From: Clostridia bacterium BRH_c25
Lineage (GTDB): Bacteria; Bacillota_A; Clostridia; Lutisporales; Lutisporaceae
Direction of reading: 5' to 3'
Length of the DNA: 7,905 bases
NCBI GenBank assembly: GCA_001515955.1
Contig: LOES01000120.1
Location: 1-7,905, forward strand
The position numbers and the translations under genes are program-made. The notes beneath the pieces are model-generated. The model ran no database searches. It was not told the origin of the DNA and was given only the letters and a program-made list of their open reading frames with translations. Positions within the stretch are counted from its first letter, which is position 1. Each line of letters begins with the position of its first letter. Positions 1 through 6,425 of this stretch are shown here, piece after piece.

Positions 1-419
1 CATTCTTCAACTGTATCAATATGATCATATTGAATTTCTCTATTTATCCACTTTAGGTTCAAGGTTCCGGGGTCACACGGGTTAGGCATAAAAAATTCAG
101 AAAGAGCACCTGGGCCTTGTGTTCCAGCTACTGAATAATGAAGATAAAACAGACCGTTATAATAAAATTCCGGATGAAATGCCAGTCCCAGCAATCCACG
201 CTCATCATATCCACCACCAGAAGCACCTAATTTTATGATTCGCGGGCGAATATCTAAAAAAGTCCCTATAGCTCCGTTTCCTATGTAAAAGATCTCTCCT
301 ACCTGGGTTGCAATAAATAATCTTTCGATTGAGTCACCCGGAAGTATAGTTGTTTTCAAAACAGTGGGTAAATTTATCTTACTAACAATGGGCCGTAAAC
401 TAACTTTAACTTTTATCAA
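1..419 (-). CDS. Glucose/sorbosone dehydrogenase-like beta-propeller protein, N-terminal part (partial at left edge)
   Basis: This is the first 139 codons of a minus-strand gene that continues beyond position 1. It reads from a TTG at 419-417, directly preceded by an in-frame TAG, with a GGAAGGAG ribosome binding site (complement of 431-438) 11 bases upstream. I recognise the family by the stretch YDERGLLGLAFHPEF followed by NGLFYLHYS (about residues 71-97), the typical first blade of PQQ-dependent sugar dehydrogenase/sorbosone dehydrogenase and HHIP-like propellers. A preceding segment LPTVLKTTILPGDSIERLF fits the usual N-terminal strand. No signal peptide is visible, so this form would be cytoplasmic unless the start is wrong. 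Family members oxidise aldose sugars with PQQ, but many Firmicute homologues have no proven cofactor or activity. It is divergent from the main operon and not obviously linked to it. The family call is firm; the reaction is not. Confidence 0.85.
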   Translation of the reverse strand, partial: MIKVKVSLRPIVSKINLPTVLKTTILPGDSIERLFIATQVGEIFYIGNGAIGTFLDIRPRIIKLGASGGGYDERGLLGLAFHPEFYYNGLFYLHYSVAGTQGPGALSEFFMPNPCDPGTLNLKWINREIQYDHIDTVEE

Positions 420-448
420 CTAACTTGACACTCCTTCCTTTTGTTTTC

Positions 449-464
449 TTTTATAACGAGTAGG
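449..464. repeat. 16-base direct repeat, left copy
   Basis: TTTTATAACGAGTAGG here is repeated with one mismatch and in the same orientation at 7866-7881. On the minus strand it lies just upstream of the ribosome binding site of the sugar-dehydrogenase-like gene. It could be a dispersed genomic repeat or a promoter-region motif; the sequence does not decide. Confidence 0.4.
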
Positions 465-496
465 GGCATCTGTTCCACATTAATTTGTTATGCCCC
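463..496. repeat. Inverted repeat GGGGCAT / ATGCCCC
   Basis: Two perfect 7-base arms (463-469 and 490-496) are separated by 20 bases, in the region that should contain the promoter of the minus-strand gene. There is no poly-T tract after it, so a terminator is unlikely. An operator or a chance repeat are both possible. Confidence 0.25.
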
Positions 497-742
497 GTAA
501 GCGAGTTTCATAAAAGGCTTCCTTAATCGTTAAAATGCTTAAATAGAAACCTTTTTTATAAGAATATGATTAGAACTGTTCTATTAGTACCAAATTGGGG
601 CCGGGGAATCTGATGATGCATTGCACCATTTTCCGCACCAGCGTCGGAGGAATCCAGGGCCGTCATTGGGGACGTGCCTAAATTTGCACATTGAATTTAC
701 AAATATTAACAACGAAAATAGAATTCAGTTGGTGTGACAAAT
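497..742. other. Non-coding stretch; possible left flank of a REP/RAYT element
   Basis: I see no supportable gene here. A weak imperfect stem (AAAAGGCTTC near 516 with GAAACCTTTT near 546) is present. The segment 668-689 carries GGGGACGTGCC followed by GTGC-N8-GCAC, a short REP-like inverted structure. It lies 54 bases before a REP-associated transposase start, which suggests the flank of such an element, but no second REP unit can be identified in the window. Confidence 0.3.
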
Positions 743-844
743 ATGAGTAGACCGCCGAGAATAATAAGTCGAACAGGCATGTATCATATAATATGCAGTT
801 GAAGATGATAAAGCATGTGAATTTTACCTAGACGAATGTGCGAA
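743..844 (+). pseudogene. REP-associated (Y1/TnpA_REP) transposase, degraded N-terminal remnant
   Basis: An ATG at 743 opens MSRPPRIISRTGMYHIIC before a stop at 800-802. The pattern 'RPPRIISRTGMYHII' is the characteristic N-terminus of RAYT (Y1 HUH) transposases, where it leads into the first catalytic-domain strand and the HUH motif. In another frame the sequence continues as EDDKACEFYLDECAK (801-845), which resembles the acidic stretch after that strand, consistent with a frameshift or small deletion. The HUH motif and catalytic tyrosine are absent. Family members are about 200-330 residues, so this is a dead fragment. The assignment rests on about 18 residues and is moderately secure. Confidence 0.55.
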
Positions 845-1015
845 ATGAAATCACATCTGCAAGGAACATACACAGAGGAGAAATTTTATCCTATAGAAAG
901 AATGCTTGAATGCCTTAGCATTTATTGTGGTAATGATAAAAATGGAAATCCGGAAGATATTTTAGAGGTAGAGCTTTATCAACTTAAAATACAGATCGAT
1001 ATAGGATGGTGGTGA
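845..1015 (+). CDS. Small unrecognised open frame (56 codons), probably a gene fragment
   Basis: The frame runs from ATG 845 to TGA 1013-1015 with no ribosome binding site in front, so expression is doubtful. It begins MKSHLQGTYTEEKF, contains CGNDKNGNPEDILEVE and ends LKIQIDIGWW. I do not recognise a family. The last dozen residues (YQLKIQIDIGWW) loosely resemble the 'YxLxxDIDL' strand that precedes a GLUG repeat. The GLUG-like sequence starts immediately after, in another frame, so the two may be pieces of one broken surface protein. That link is inference. Confidence 0.25.
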   Translation: MKSHLQGTYTEEKFYPIERMLECLSIYCGNDKNGNPEDILEVELYQLKIQIDIGWW

Positions 1016-1142
1016 GTATACCATCACCGGCCTCTACATAGATCAGCCCTATACGGACAAGTCCGGTCTCTTCGGTTATACCGACAGCGATGCAACCTTG
1101 AAGGATGTGAAATTGGTAGACTTAAAGGGGGTAGAGAAATGA
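1005..1142 (+). pseudogene. GLUG-type repeat protein fragment
   Basis: The frame opens after a stop at 1002-1004 and reads DGGEYTITGLYIDQ then SGLFGYTDSDATLKDVKL, before a stop at 1140-1142. 'DGxGYTITGLYI...GLFGY...ATIKDV' is the consensus of GLUG-type beta-helix repeats found in large secreted or S-layer-anchored proteins of clostridia. Such proteins have many repeats plus a signal peptide and anchoring domains; only a single repeat survives here and there is no start codon. The same frame stays open for 34 more codons after the stop, to 1247, without recognisable repeat sequence. This is clearly a relic of a larger gene, left by deletion or recombination. Confidence 0.6.
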
Positions 1143-1303
1143 CCCCTCTTGATAATCTATCTGTCGGATAAGCAAGTAAAAAGTAAAGAATTGATGAAAG
1201 AAGGTGATAATCTTCCTAACTTATGCCGCAGCGACATAGAATTTTGAAGGGGAAAAGAACTATTTGCTGTGATACATAATAAAAAGAGGTGAGACATATA
1301 CGG

Positions 1304-1364
1304 AAAAGGGATGCTTATTGTGTTTTATAAAAGACACAGTAAGCATCCCTTTTCGCCTGTTTTT
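1304..1364 (+). terminator. Strong intrinsic terminator hairpin
   Basis: Two 20-base arms (1304-1323 and 1334-1353) pair along their whole length with only one G-T wobble, around a 10-base loop. The stem has A-rich and T-rich ends, and GTTTTT follows at 1359-1364, so it could work in both directions. It insulates the operon promoter 40 bases downstream from the decayed region upstream. The gene it originally served is not identifiable. Confidence 0.8.
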
Positions 1365-1404
1365 AAAAACTTGATCCCAAATACATTATATCCTAAAAGT
1401 TTTA

Positions 1405-1433
1405 TTGACATGAAAAACAAATTTGTATATACT
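1405..1433 (+). promoter_or_regulatory. Sigma-A promoter of the transport/kinase operon
   Basis: A perfect -35 box TTGACA (1405-1410) and a -10 box TATACT (1428-1433) are separated by exactly 17 bases. The predicted start near 1440 gives a leader of about 40 bases containing a small GACAT-N4-ATGTC inverted repeat (1447-1460). It is the only strong promoter before the six-gene run. Confidence 0.85.
1425..1432. promoter_or_regulatory. Putative GntR/HutC-type operator overlapping the -10 box
   Basis: GTATATAC is a perfect palindrome that fits GTxTAxAC, the core recognised by several HutC-subfamily (UTRA) GntR regulators such as YvoA/NagR and DasR. It overlaps the -10 box, and the adjacent first gene encodes a regulator of this subfamily. 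Autorepression released by a pathway metabolite is the natural reading. The motif is short and AT-rich, so coincidence is possible. Confidence 0.5.
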
Positions 1434-1479
1434 GGAAGTAATTTAAGACATAGCGATGTCGTGATGAGGTGATGTAACG

Positions 1480-2190
1480 ATGGGTTTACTGTATGAACAG
1501 ATTAAGGAAGATATCGAGAGAAGAATTAACGAAAATGAATTTAGAAAGGGTGAATTCATGCCAAATGAGTTGAGTCTTCAAAATCATTATGGAGTCAGCC
1601 GTACAACTGTCAGAAAGGCAATAAGCATGCTGATAGAAGAAGGGATACTGGTTATTTCCCGTGGAAAAGGTACGCTTGTAGCTCCATCAAAGCTGAAGCA
1701 CAAGATATCATCACTGAAAAGCTTCACACAGCTTATCCAGGAGCAAGGCTTTGAACCATCCATCAACAGTATCAGGGTGCAAAGAATAAAAGCACCCCAG
1801 GATGTAGCGTTGAAGCTCGAATTGGGAGAGGCTGAGGAGGTATACAGGATATACAGGATAAGAACCATAGACAAAATGCCCATGACAATAAACGAGTCCT
1901 TTATACCCTGTAGGCTGATACCTGATTTTAGTGAGGATAGAATGAGACGTGAGCAGTCGCTGTACAAAATTTTGGAAGAAGAATTCGGCGTTGGAATCCA
2001 TGCCACCGAGGATGAAATAACGGCTGTTAAAGCATGTAATGAGCACGCAAAGCTTTTAGAAATCACCAGAAATGACCCTGTTTTGTGTATAAATCGTGTC
2101 GCTTATGATAAGAACAATGTTCCGGTGGAATTCTGCAATATTATCATAAGAAGCGATCGATACAAGCACATCATTACATTAATAAGGTAG
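1480..2190 (+). CDS. GntR family transcriptional regulator, HutC/UTRA subfamily
   Basis: A DNA-binding repressor of 236 residues, the usual length for this subfamily. Residues about 5-69 form the GntR winged helix: LYEQIKEDIERRI, then the recognition region GVSRTTVRKAISMLIEEG (38-55) and the wing SRGKGTLV (60-67). Residues about 80-230 form the UTRA effector domain, seen in ISSLKSFTQLIQEQGFEP, the YRIYRIRTIDKMPMTINES strand pair and the C-terminal INRVAYDKNNVPVEF. UTRA domains bind small ligands, often phosphorylated sugars or related metabolites. AGGTGA lies 7 bases before the ATG. It is the first gene of the operon, 16 bases before the kinase, and has a palindromic operator candidate at the promoter, so it probably controls itself and the genes behind it. 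E. coli YegW, next to a similar gene set, is of the same subfamily. The effector is unknown. Confidence 0.93.
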   Translation: MGLLYEQIKEDIERRINENEFRKGEFMPNELSLQNHYGVSRTTVRKAISMLIEEGILVISRGKGTLVAPSKLKHKISSLKSFTQLIQEQGFEPSINSIRVQRIKAPQDVALKLELGEAEEVYRIYRIRTIDKMPMTINESFIPCRLIPDFSEDRMRREQSLYKILEEEFGVGIHATEDEITAVKACNEHAKLLEITRNDPVLCINRVAYDKNNVPVEFCNIIIRSDRYKHIITLIR

Positions 2191-2206
2191 AGGGGGAGTG
2201 TGAAAA

Positions 2207-3133
2207 ATGGATATCGTAGGCTTGGGCACCATAGCTATGGACATTATTTCAGAGGTTGATTCACTACCGAAGGAGGATGGCTTTGCTCTTGTAAAGAAAA
2301 CCCATAACCTGGATGGAGGAAGTGGTGCAAATGTAATAGTCCAGGCCAGCAGGTTCGGGGCCAAATGCGGCTACATAGCACAACTGGGAGATGATGAAGT
2401 AGGGCTGAAGATACAGGAAGGGCTGAAAAAGGAAAAGGTGGATATTTCCGCTATGGTGCTCAACAAAAATGGTACAACACTTCATACTCAGATAGTTGTA
2501 GGGGAGGAAGGAAAAAAATTCATCCTGCTCAATATAGGTGATTCCTTTCTTACGTTGGAAAAGGGAGCTGTAGATATTGATTATGTTTTTTCGGCGAATG
2601 TGTTTTATACCGATCTCTTGCCAAAAGAGCCTGCTATATATGCTCTCAAGGAAGCCAAGGAAAAAGGACTCCATACTGTATTCAACCTGCAGATAGGTCT
2701 TCCGATGATGAAGCAGTTCGGCATAGAAAAAGAAGAAATATTAGATGCAATAAGGCATGTGGATATTTTTGCTCCATGCAGGGAGGCTTTTTTTCAGCTG
2801 ACGGGAGCAGACAACCCGGTAGACGGAATCAAAGAGCTGCGCAAGTACTTTGATAATATCATAGTTCTCACTCTCGGCGCAGAGGGTTCGATGGTGGTGT
2901 CAGGGGAAGAGGTTCACAGAATTCCTGCCTACAAGGTAGCGGTAAAAGACACGACAGGTGCAGGAGATGCTTACATTGGCGCTTTTATGGCAGCTTATTT
3001 TGTAAAGAAGCTCGCCCTTAAGGAAGCTATGAAATATTCCACAGTATGCGCAGCGATGACATGTACAGAAATAGGTGCCAGATCAGGACCCTCCTTTGAG
3101 GAAGTCAGAATGACCATAGAAAAGGGTTTTTAG
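2207..3133 (+). CDS. PfkB/ribokinase family carbohydrate or nucleoside kinase
   Basis: A cytoplasmic ATP-dependent kinase of 308 residues, the normal length for the family. The N-terminal MDIVGLGTIAMDII strand is typical. PfkB signature 1 is present at 37-66 (GGSGANVIVQASRFGA, then LGDDEVG). Signature 2 is DTTGAGDAYIGAF at 248-260, with the anion hole GAGD and catalytic base D254. The ATP-binding strand LTLGAEGSMV is at 221-230. The family phosphorylates the 5' hydroxyl of ribose, nucleosides or related sugars; substrate cannot be read from the motifs. It has a GGGGGAGTG ribosome binding site and starts 16 bases after the regulator. Its pairing with an ADP-ribosylglycohydrolase and a GntR protein matches E. 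coli YegV. It may act before cleavage (nucleoside kinase, as PsuK does before PsuG) or after it (ribokinase). Confidence 0.92.
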   Translation: MDIVGLGTIAMDIISEVDSLPKEDGFALVKKTHNLDGGSGANVIVQASRFGAKCGYIAQLGDDEVGLKIQEGLKKEKVDISAMVLNKNGTTLHTQIVVGEEGKKFILLNIGDSFLTLEKGAVDIDYVFSANVFYTDLLPKEPAIYALKEAKEKGLHTVFNLQIGLPMMKQFGIEKEEILDAIRHVDIFAPCREAFFQLTGADNPVDGIKELRKYFDNIIVLTLGAEGSMVVSGEEVHRIPAYKVAVKDTTGAGDAYIGAFMAAYFVKKLALKEAMKYSTVCAAMTCTEIGARSGPSFEEVRMTIEKGF

Positions 3134-3185
3134 ATAGAGTGTCTTTGGAGCATTTTATTGGTTGATATATATCTGCCATAAGAAT

Positions 3186-3193
3186 AAAGGAGG
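3186..3193 (+). promoter_or_regulatory. Ribosome binding site that fixes the S-component start
   Basis: AAAGGAGG ends 7 bases before the ATG at 3201. An upstream in-frame TTG at 3162 has no such site and would add 13 polar residues, so 3201 is the start. Confidence 0.85.
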
Positions 3194-3200
3194 AATCATA

Positions 3201-3722
3201 ATGAGTAATCAGGAAAAGGTTGTAGAAAAACAGGATCTGAAGGAAACGGTCTGGAGTGTCAAAAGGGTTTCTATTATTGCAGTTTTTATTGCGCTTAGTG
3301 CAGTAGGTTCCATGATTAAAATTCCAAGTCCTATTGGCACCATAGGTCTCGATTCCGCACCGGGTTATTTCTGTGCGCTTGCCTTCGGTCCCGTTGAAGG
3401 AGCTGCAGTTATTGCCATTGGTCATATGCTGTCATCCGCAGTTGTAGGCTTCCCTCTAAGTATACCTATAGACATATTTGTTGCGGTGCAGATGGCTGTC
3501 TGGGCAATAATCTTCAGATTGATCAACAACAGGTACAATGTAGTATTAGCCATAATAGCCGCCACAATTCTAAACGGTATAGTATCAGCTTTCACGCTTG
3601 TACTTGTAGGCGGTATGGGAATGGTTATCGGTGTAATGCCGTTCTTGACAGTTGCATCGGCAATAAACATAATAATCTCAGCTATTGCGTACAAGGTTGT
3701 CAAGGGCAGCAAGCTTATATAG
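3201..3722 (+). CDS. ECF transporter S component (substrate-binding membrane protein)
   Basis: A 173-residue membrane protein, the usual size for S components of energy-coupling factor transporters. After a charged cytoplasmic tail (1-20) come about six hydrophobic segments, near 22-37, 50-62, 66-84, 90-107, 113-136 and 142-165. The first contains VSIIAVFIALSAVG, the alanine-rich small-residue helix with which S components dock onto EcfT. A conserved-looking loop IPSPIGTIGLDSAPG (41-55) then leads into FGPVEGAAVIAIGHMLSS, a pattern I associate with vitamin- or nucleoside-type S components. The protein binds substrate from outside and topples in the membrane to release it. It is directly followed by its own EcfA and EcfT genes, so this is a dedicated (group I) system. 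The ligand is unknown. The neighbours suggest a ribosylated compound; a CblT-like alpha-ribazole carrier is a weaker alternative. Confidence 0.85.
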   Translation: MSNQEKVVEKQDLKETVWSVKRVSIIAVFIALSAVGSMIKIPSPIGTIGLDSAPGYFCALAFGPVEGAAVIAIGHMLSSAVVGFPLSIPIDIFVAVQMAVWAIIFRLINNRYNVVLAIIAATILNGIVSAFTLVLVGGMGMVIGVMPFLTVASAINIIISAIAYKVVKGSKLI

Positions 3723-3745
3723 CTCCAATAATTCATGGAATGGAC

Positions 3746-3790
3746 AGCTTAGAGGCCGGATGCGTACAGACCTAAGGCCTCTAAGCTTTT
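3746..3790 (+). terminator. Intra-operon hairpin between S component and EcfA
   Basis: A perfect 12-base inverted repeat, AGCTTAGAGGCC (3746-3757) and GGCCTCTAAGCT (3776-3787), encloses an 18-base loop and runs into TTTT (3787-3790). The T tract is short, so it is probably a partial terminator or an RNA-stability element rather than a full stop. The 127-base spacer in which it lies has no convincing second promoter; a TATAGT at about 3808 lacks a -35 box. Confidence 0.6.
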
Positions 3791-3849
3791 AGCCCCCTGG
3801 TATTTAGTATAGTATGCGGCATAAGCCGGCTATTTTATGAGGTGAAAGA

Positions 3850-5589
3850 ATGAAAAGCATTATAAAACTGCAGGAGCTTAATTATCAATATCCCAGCTCT
3901 GAAGAAAAAAATCTGAGCAACATAAACGTTGAAGTTGAAGAAGGCAAATTTGTAGTAGTAATGGGGCCTACCGGTGCAGGAAAGACAACTTTGAGCCTCT
4001 GCTGCAACGGGCTTATCCCGCAGCTTTTTGAAGGTAAGGTTTCAGGCAGTGTTCAAATGGCTGGTATGGATGTCAGCAAATACAGGGTGCAGACCTTGTC
4101 AAAGCATGTCGGACTTGTTCTGCAGGACCCGGAAACTCAGATATTCGGTATGACCGTAGAGGAAGATACTGCATTTGGGCCAAGAAATTTCATGATAGAA
4201 AGGGAAGAAATCCTTACACGGGTAAAGGATGCGCTGAAACGTGTAAGATTAAGCGGTTATGAAAAAAGAAATACTACAGAGCTCTCAGGGGGAGAAAAGC
4301 AGCGACTCGCAATCGCAGGCACCCTGGCAATGACGCCCGAGATACTGATACTTGACGAGCCGACGTCGGAGCTGGATCCAATTGGAAGACAGGAAATTTA
4401 TGCTACTTTGGATGATCTGAGAAGAGAAAAAAACTTAACAATAATGGTTATTGAACATTCAAGTGAGGAAATAATTGAAAAGGCAGACCAAGTGGTGGTA
4501 CTTAACCATGGAGAAAAGGTATGGGAGGGCACTGCAAGGGAGCTTTTCAGTGACATAGATTTGCTGAATAAGTATGGCATAAAGCCGCTTGCTTCGGGAG
4601 TGATAGGATGGGCCTTGTACAAAAACGGCTATATTTCTAAAGAAGAAATACCTTTAAATGTGGAGGAGGCAAAGTGCATATTGAAAAGGCTTTTGGAGGG
4701 CAGGACAATAAAGCAGCTGCCGGAAAAGCCTGAAAAGAGAAAAGAAACAGAGGCTCCTGTTGTGCTAAGTGTGAATAATCTTGTACATAAATACAGCAAT
4801 AATAAAAAGGCATTGAATGGGGTAAACCTTGATATAAGGCAAGGGGAGTTCGTTGCATTGATTGGGCAGAACGGAGCGGGCAAGACTACATTGGCCAAGC
4901 ATTTCAACGGCTTACTGCTTCCAACTGATGGATATGTCATGGTCAATGGCATGAATACACAAACTATGGGTATAGACAAGCTGTCCAGATTTATAGGATA
5001 TGTTTTTCAAAACCCTGACCACCAGATATTCTCAACTACAGTCGAAAAAGAACTGGAATATGGTATGAAGAACATTGGAATTCCTGAAAATGAGATTAAG
5101 GAAAGGATAGAAAAGGTATTGAATTTCACAGGACTTTTGAAGCATAGAGATACCCATCCCTTTTCTCTTGGAAAGGGTGAGAGACAGCTGGTTGCTGTTG
5201 CTTCCATTCTTGCAATAGAGCCCAGAATCCTTGTTGTAGATGAACCGACTACAGGTCTTGACTGGATAGGAATAAACAATATGATGACTTTGATAGATAC
5301 GCTTCACAAAAACGGTACAACCATTATAATGGTTACTCATGATATGGACATTGTTGCAAAGAACGCCCATAGAGTAATTGTCATGAAGGATGGTGAAATT
5401 TGTCTGGACGGCCCCACAGAAGAGGTTTTGAGCAGCTTCGAGGTTCTGAGGGAAGCTTATATAGCACCTCCTCAGGTCATACAGATTTCAAAAATACTGC
5501 AGGAGATGGGATTAAGCAGGGCTGTAGTTGATGAAGAGGAACTTACAGCTGTAGTACTTGGCAGTTTGGAGGGATATAAATGTTCATAG
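3850..5589 (+). CDS. Fused double ECF ATPase (EcfA-EcfA')
   Basis: A 579-residue tandem ABC ATPase that powers the ECF transporter, holding both nucleotide-binding domains in one chain. Domain 1: Walker A GPTGAGKTT (39-47), Q-loop Q92, signature LSGGEKQR (145-152), Walker B ILILDEP (165-171), switch H203. A linker follows (about 240-300, with a charged PEKPEKRKET). Domain 2: Walker A GQNGAGKTT (339-347), Q-loop Q387, a divergent signature FSLGKGERQ (438-446) in place of LSGGQ, Walker B ILVVDEP (460-466), switch H497. All catalytic residues are present in both halves, but the altered signature means the two ATP sites are not equivalent, a known trait of some fused EcfA proteins. TGAGGTGA precedes the ATG. 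The gene overlaps ecfT by 10 bases, which implies translational coupling. An unfused cobalt/nickel CbiO is excluded by length. Confidence 0.93.
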   Translation: MKSIIKLQELNYQYPSSEEKNLSNINVEVEEGKFVVVMGPTGAGKTTLSLCCNGLIPQLFEGKVSGSVQMAGMDVSKYRVQTLSKHVGLVLQDPETQIFGMTVEEDTAFGPRNFMIEREEILTRVKDALKRVRLSGYEKRNTTELSGGEKQRLAIAGTLAMTPEILILDEPTSELDPIGRQEIYATLDDLRREKNLTIMVIEHSSEEIIEKADQVVVLNHGEKVWEGTARELFSDIDLLNKYGIKPLASGVIGWALYKNGYISKEEIPLNVEEAKCILKRLLEGRTIKQLPEKPEKRKETEAPVVLSVNNLVHKYSNNKKALNGVNLDIRQGEFVALIGQNGAGKTTLAKHFNGLLLPTDGYVMVNGMNTQTMGIDKLSRFIGYVFQNPDHQIFSTTVEKELEYGMKNIGIPENEIKERIEKVLNFTGLLKHRDTHPFSLGKGERQLVAVASILAIEPRILVVDEPTTGLDWIGINNMMTLIDTLHKNGTTIIMVTHDMDIVAKNAHRVIVMKDGEICLDGPTEEVLSSFEVLREAYIAPPQVIQISKILQEMGLSRAVVDEEELTAVVLGSLEGYKCS

Positions 5590-6392
5590 AATTTCTTCCT
5601 AATGAGACTTATATGCACAGGCTGGATGTAAGGACCAAGGTTATAGGTTTTACAGCAATGCTCGTGTTGGGTTTTTTGTTCCAGGATCCTCTTTATAACT
5701 TGGGTATTGCTGTGATAATCAGTATTCTGGCAAAAAGCATAAAGATGCCCATAAAAAAGGTATTTGACATAATTAAACCCCTTGTGCCTATTTTTCTGTT
5801 TATAATGCTTATAACCAGCTTTACATATTCGCCCGAAAGATTTCATACTGAATCGGCAAGGGGAGTATACTTCCATCTTATGTCGGGTAATCGGATGGGG
5901 GCATCGGTAGGAGGTTTTCTTCTTGGAATAACCTTCCTGATCCGCATATACAACATGGTCTTTATATCATCTATATTGACCCTGACTACTCCGGTAGATG
6001 ACTTTTTGCAGTTTTTAAGCAAAATCAAGCTGCCTTATGAAGCGTGTATAATAATTACTACGGCAATACGCTTCATACCGACTATGGATAAAAAGAGACT
6101 CTATATTCTGGAAGCCCAAAAGGCAAGGGGTGCAAAGCTCAATGAAAAGGGGATAACAGGCCAGATAAGAGCATATCTGCCAATAATGGTGCCCATGATA
6201 ATAAATTCCATACTTATGGCCAACACCATGTCGGTAGCAATGCTTAACAGGGGATATGGCTACAGCAAGTCATGGACAAACCTTAAGGAAATCTATTTTT
6301 CCAAGAGAGATTATTGTGCTATTGCCTTGATAACGGCAATAGGCATTGTAGGAATTTATATAAGGTATGGACTTGCTAAAGGTATACTATAG
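5580..6392 (+). CDS. ECF transporter transmembrane component EcfT
   Basis: The 270-residue scaffold of the ECF transporter, linking the ATPase pair to the S component. The opening (FLPNETYMHRLDVRTKVIGF) is the standard CbiQ/EcfT start, followed by hydrophobic segments near 21-33, 39-52, 66-82, 108-135 and 246-261. The two coupling helices that enter the ATPase grooves are visible: EAQKARGAKL with the first Ala-Arg-Gly at 182-184, and AMLNRGYGYS with the second as Asn-Arg-Gly at 223-225. The arginine needed for ATPase contact is kept in both; the alanine is replaced in the second. The ATG at 5580 lies inside the end of the ATPase gene, with GGAGGG 7 bases upstream. With its own S component upstream, it serves one transporter rather than a shared pool. 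Confidence 0.9.
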   Translation: MFIEFLPNETYMHRLDVRTKVIGFTAMLVLGFLFQDPLYNLGIAVIISILAKSIKMPIKKVFDIIKPLVPIFLFIMLITSFTYSPERFHTESARGVYFHLMSGNRMGASVGGFLLGITFLIRIYNMVFISSILTLTTPVDDFLQFLSKIKLPYEACIIITTAIRFIPTMDKKRLYILEAQKARGAKLNEKGITGQIRAYLPIMVPMIINSILMANTMSVAMLNRGYGYSKSWTNLKEIYFSKRDYCAIALITAIGIVGIYIRYGLAKGIL

Positions 6393-6413
6393 CATTTTAC
6401 TATCAAAGGTTAT

Positions 6414-6420
6414 GAGGTGA
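6414..6420 (+). promoter_or_regulatory. Ribosome binding site deciding a TTG start
   Basis: GAGGTGA sits 5 bases before TTG 6426. The same TATGAGGTGA context precedes the ATPase gene (ATG 4 bases later). An in-frame GTG at 6417 lies inside this site and has only a weak AAAGG in front, so TTG 6426 (or 6429) is preferred. Confidence 0.6.
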
Positions 6421-6425
6421 TTGAG

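Noticed and set aside
556..666. 36-codon minus-strand frame starting MTALDSSDAG
   Set aside because: No ribosome binding site or family similarity; it overlaps the REP-like flank, so coding is not supported.
420..1480. CRISPR array, tRNA or riboswitch in the gene-poor regions
   Set aside because: No regularly spaced repeats, no cloverleaf and no recognisable riboswitch core were found in 420-1480 or 7443-7905.
1587..2066. Long minus-strand frame opposite the GntR gene
   Set aside because: It is antisense to a clearly conserved regulator, has no ribosome binding site, and its serine/leucine-rich sequence matches no family.
3145..3173. Possible internal promoter TTGGAG-N17-TATATC before the S component
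   Set aside because: Only half of the -35 and four of six -10 positions match consensus; it is not convincing in AT-rich sequence.
3162..3200. Upstream TTG start for the S component
   Set aside because: It has no ribosome binding site, whereas AAAGGAGG sits 7 bases before ATG 3201.
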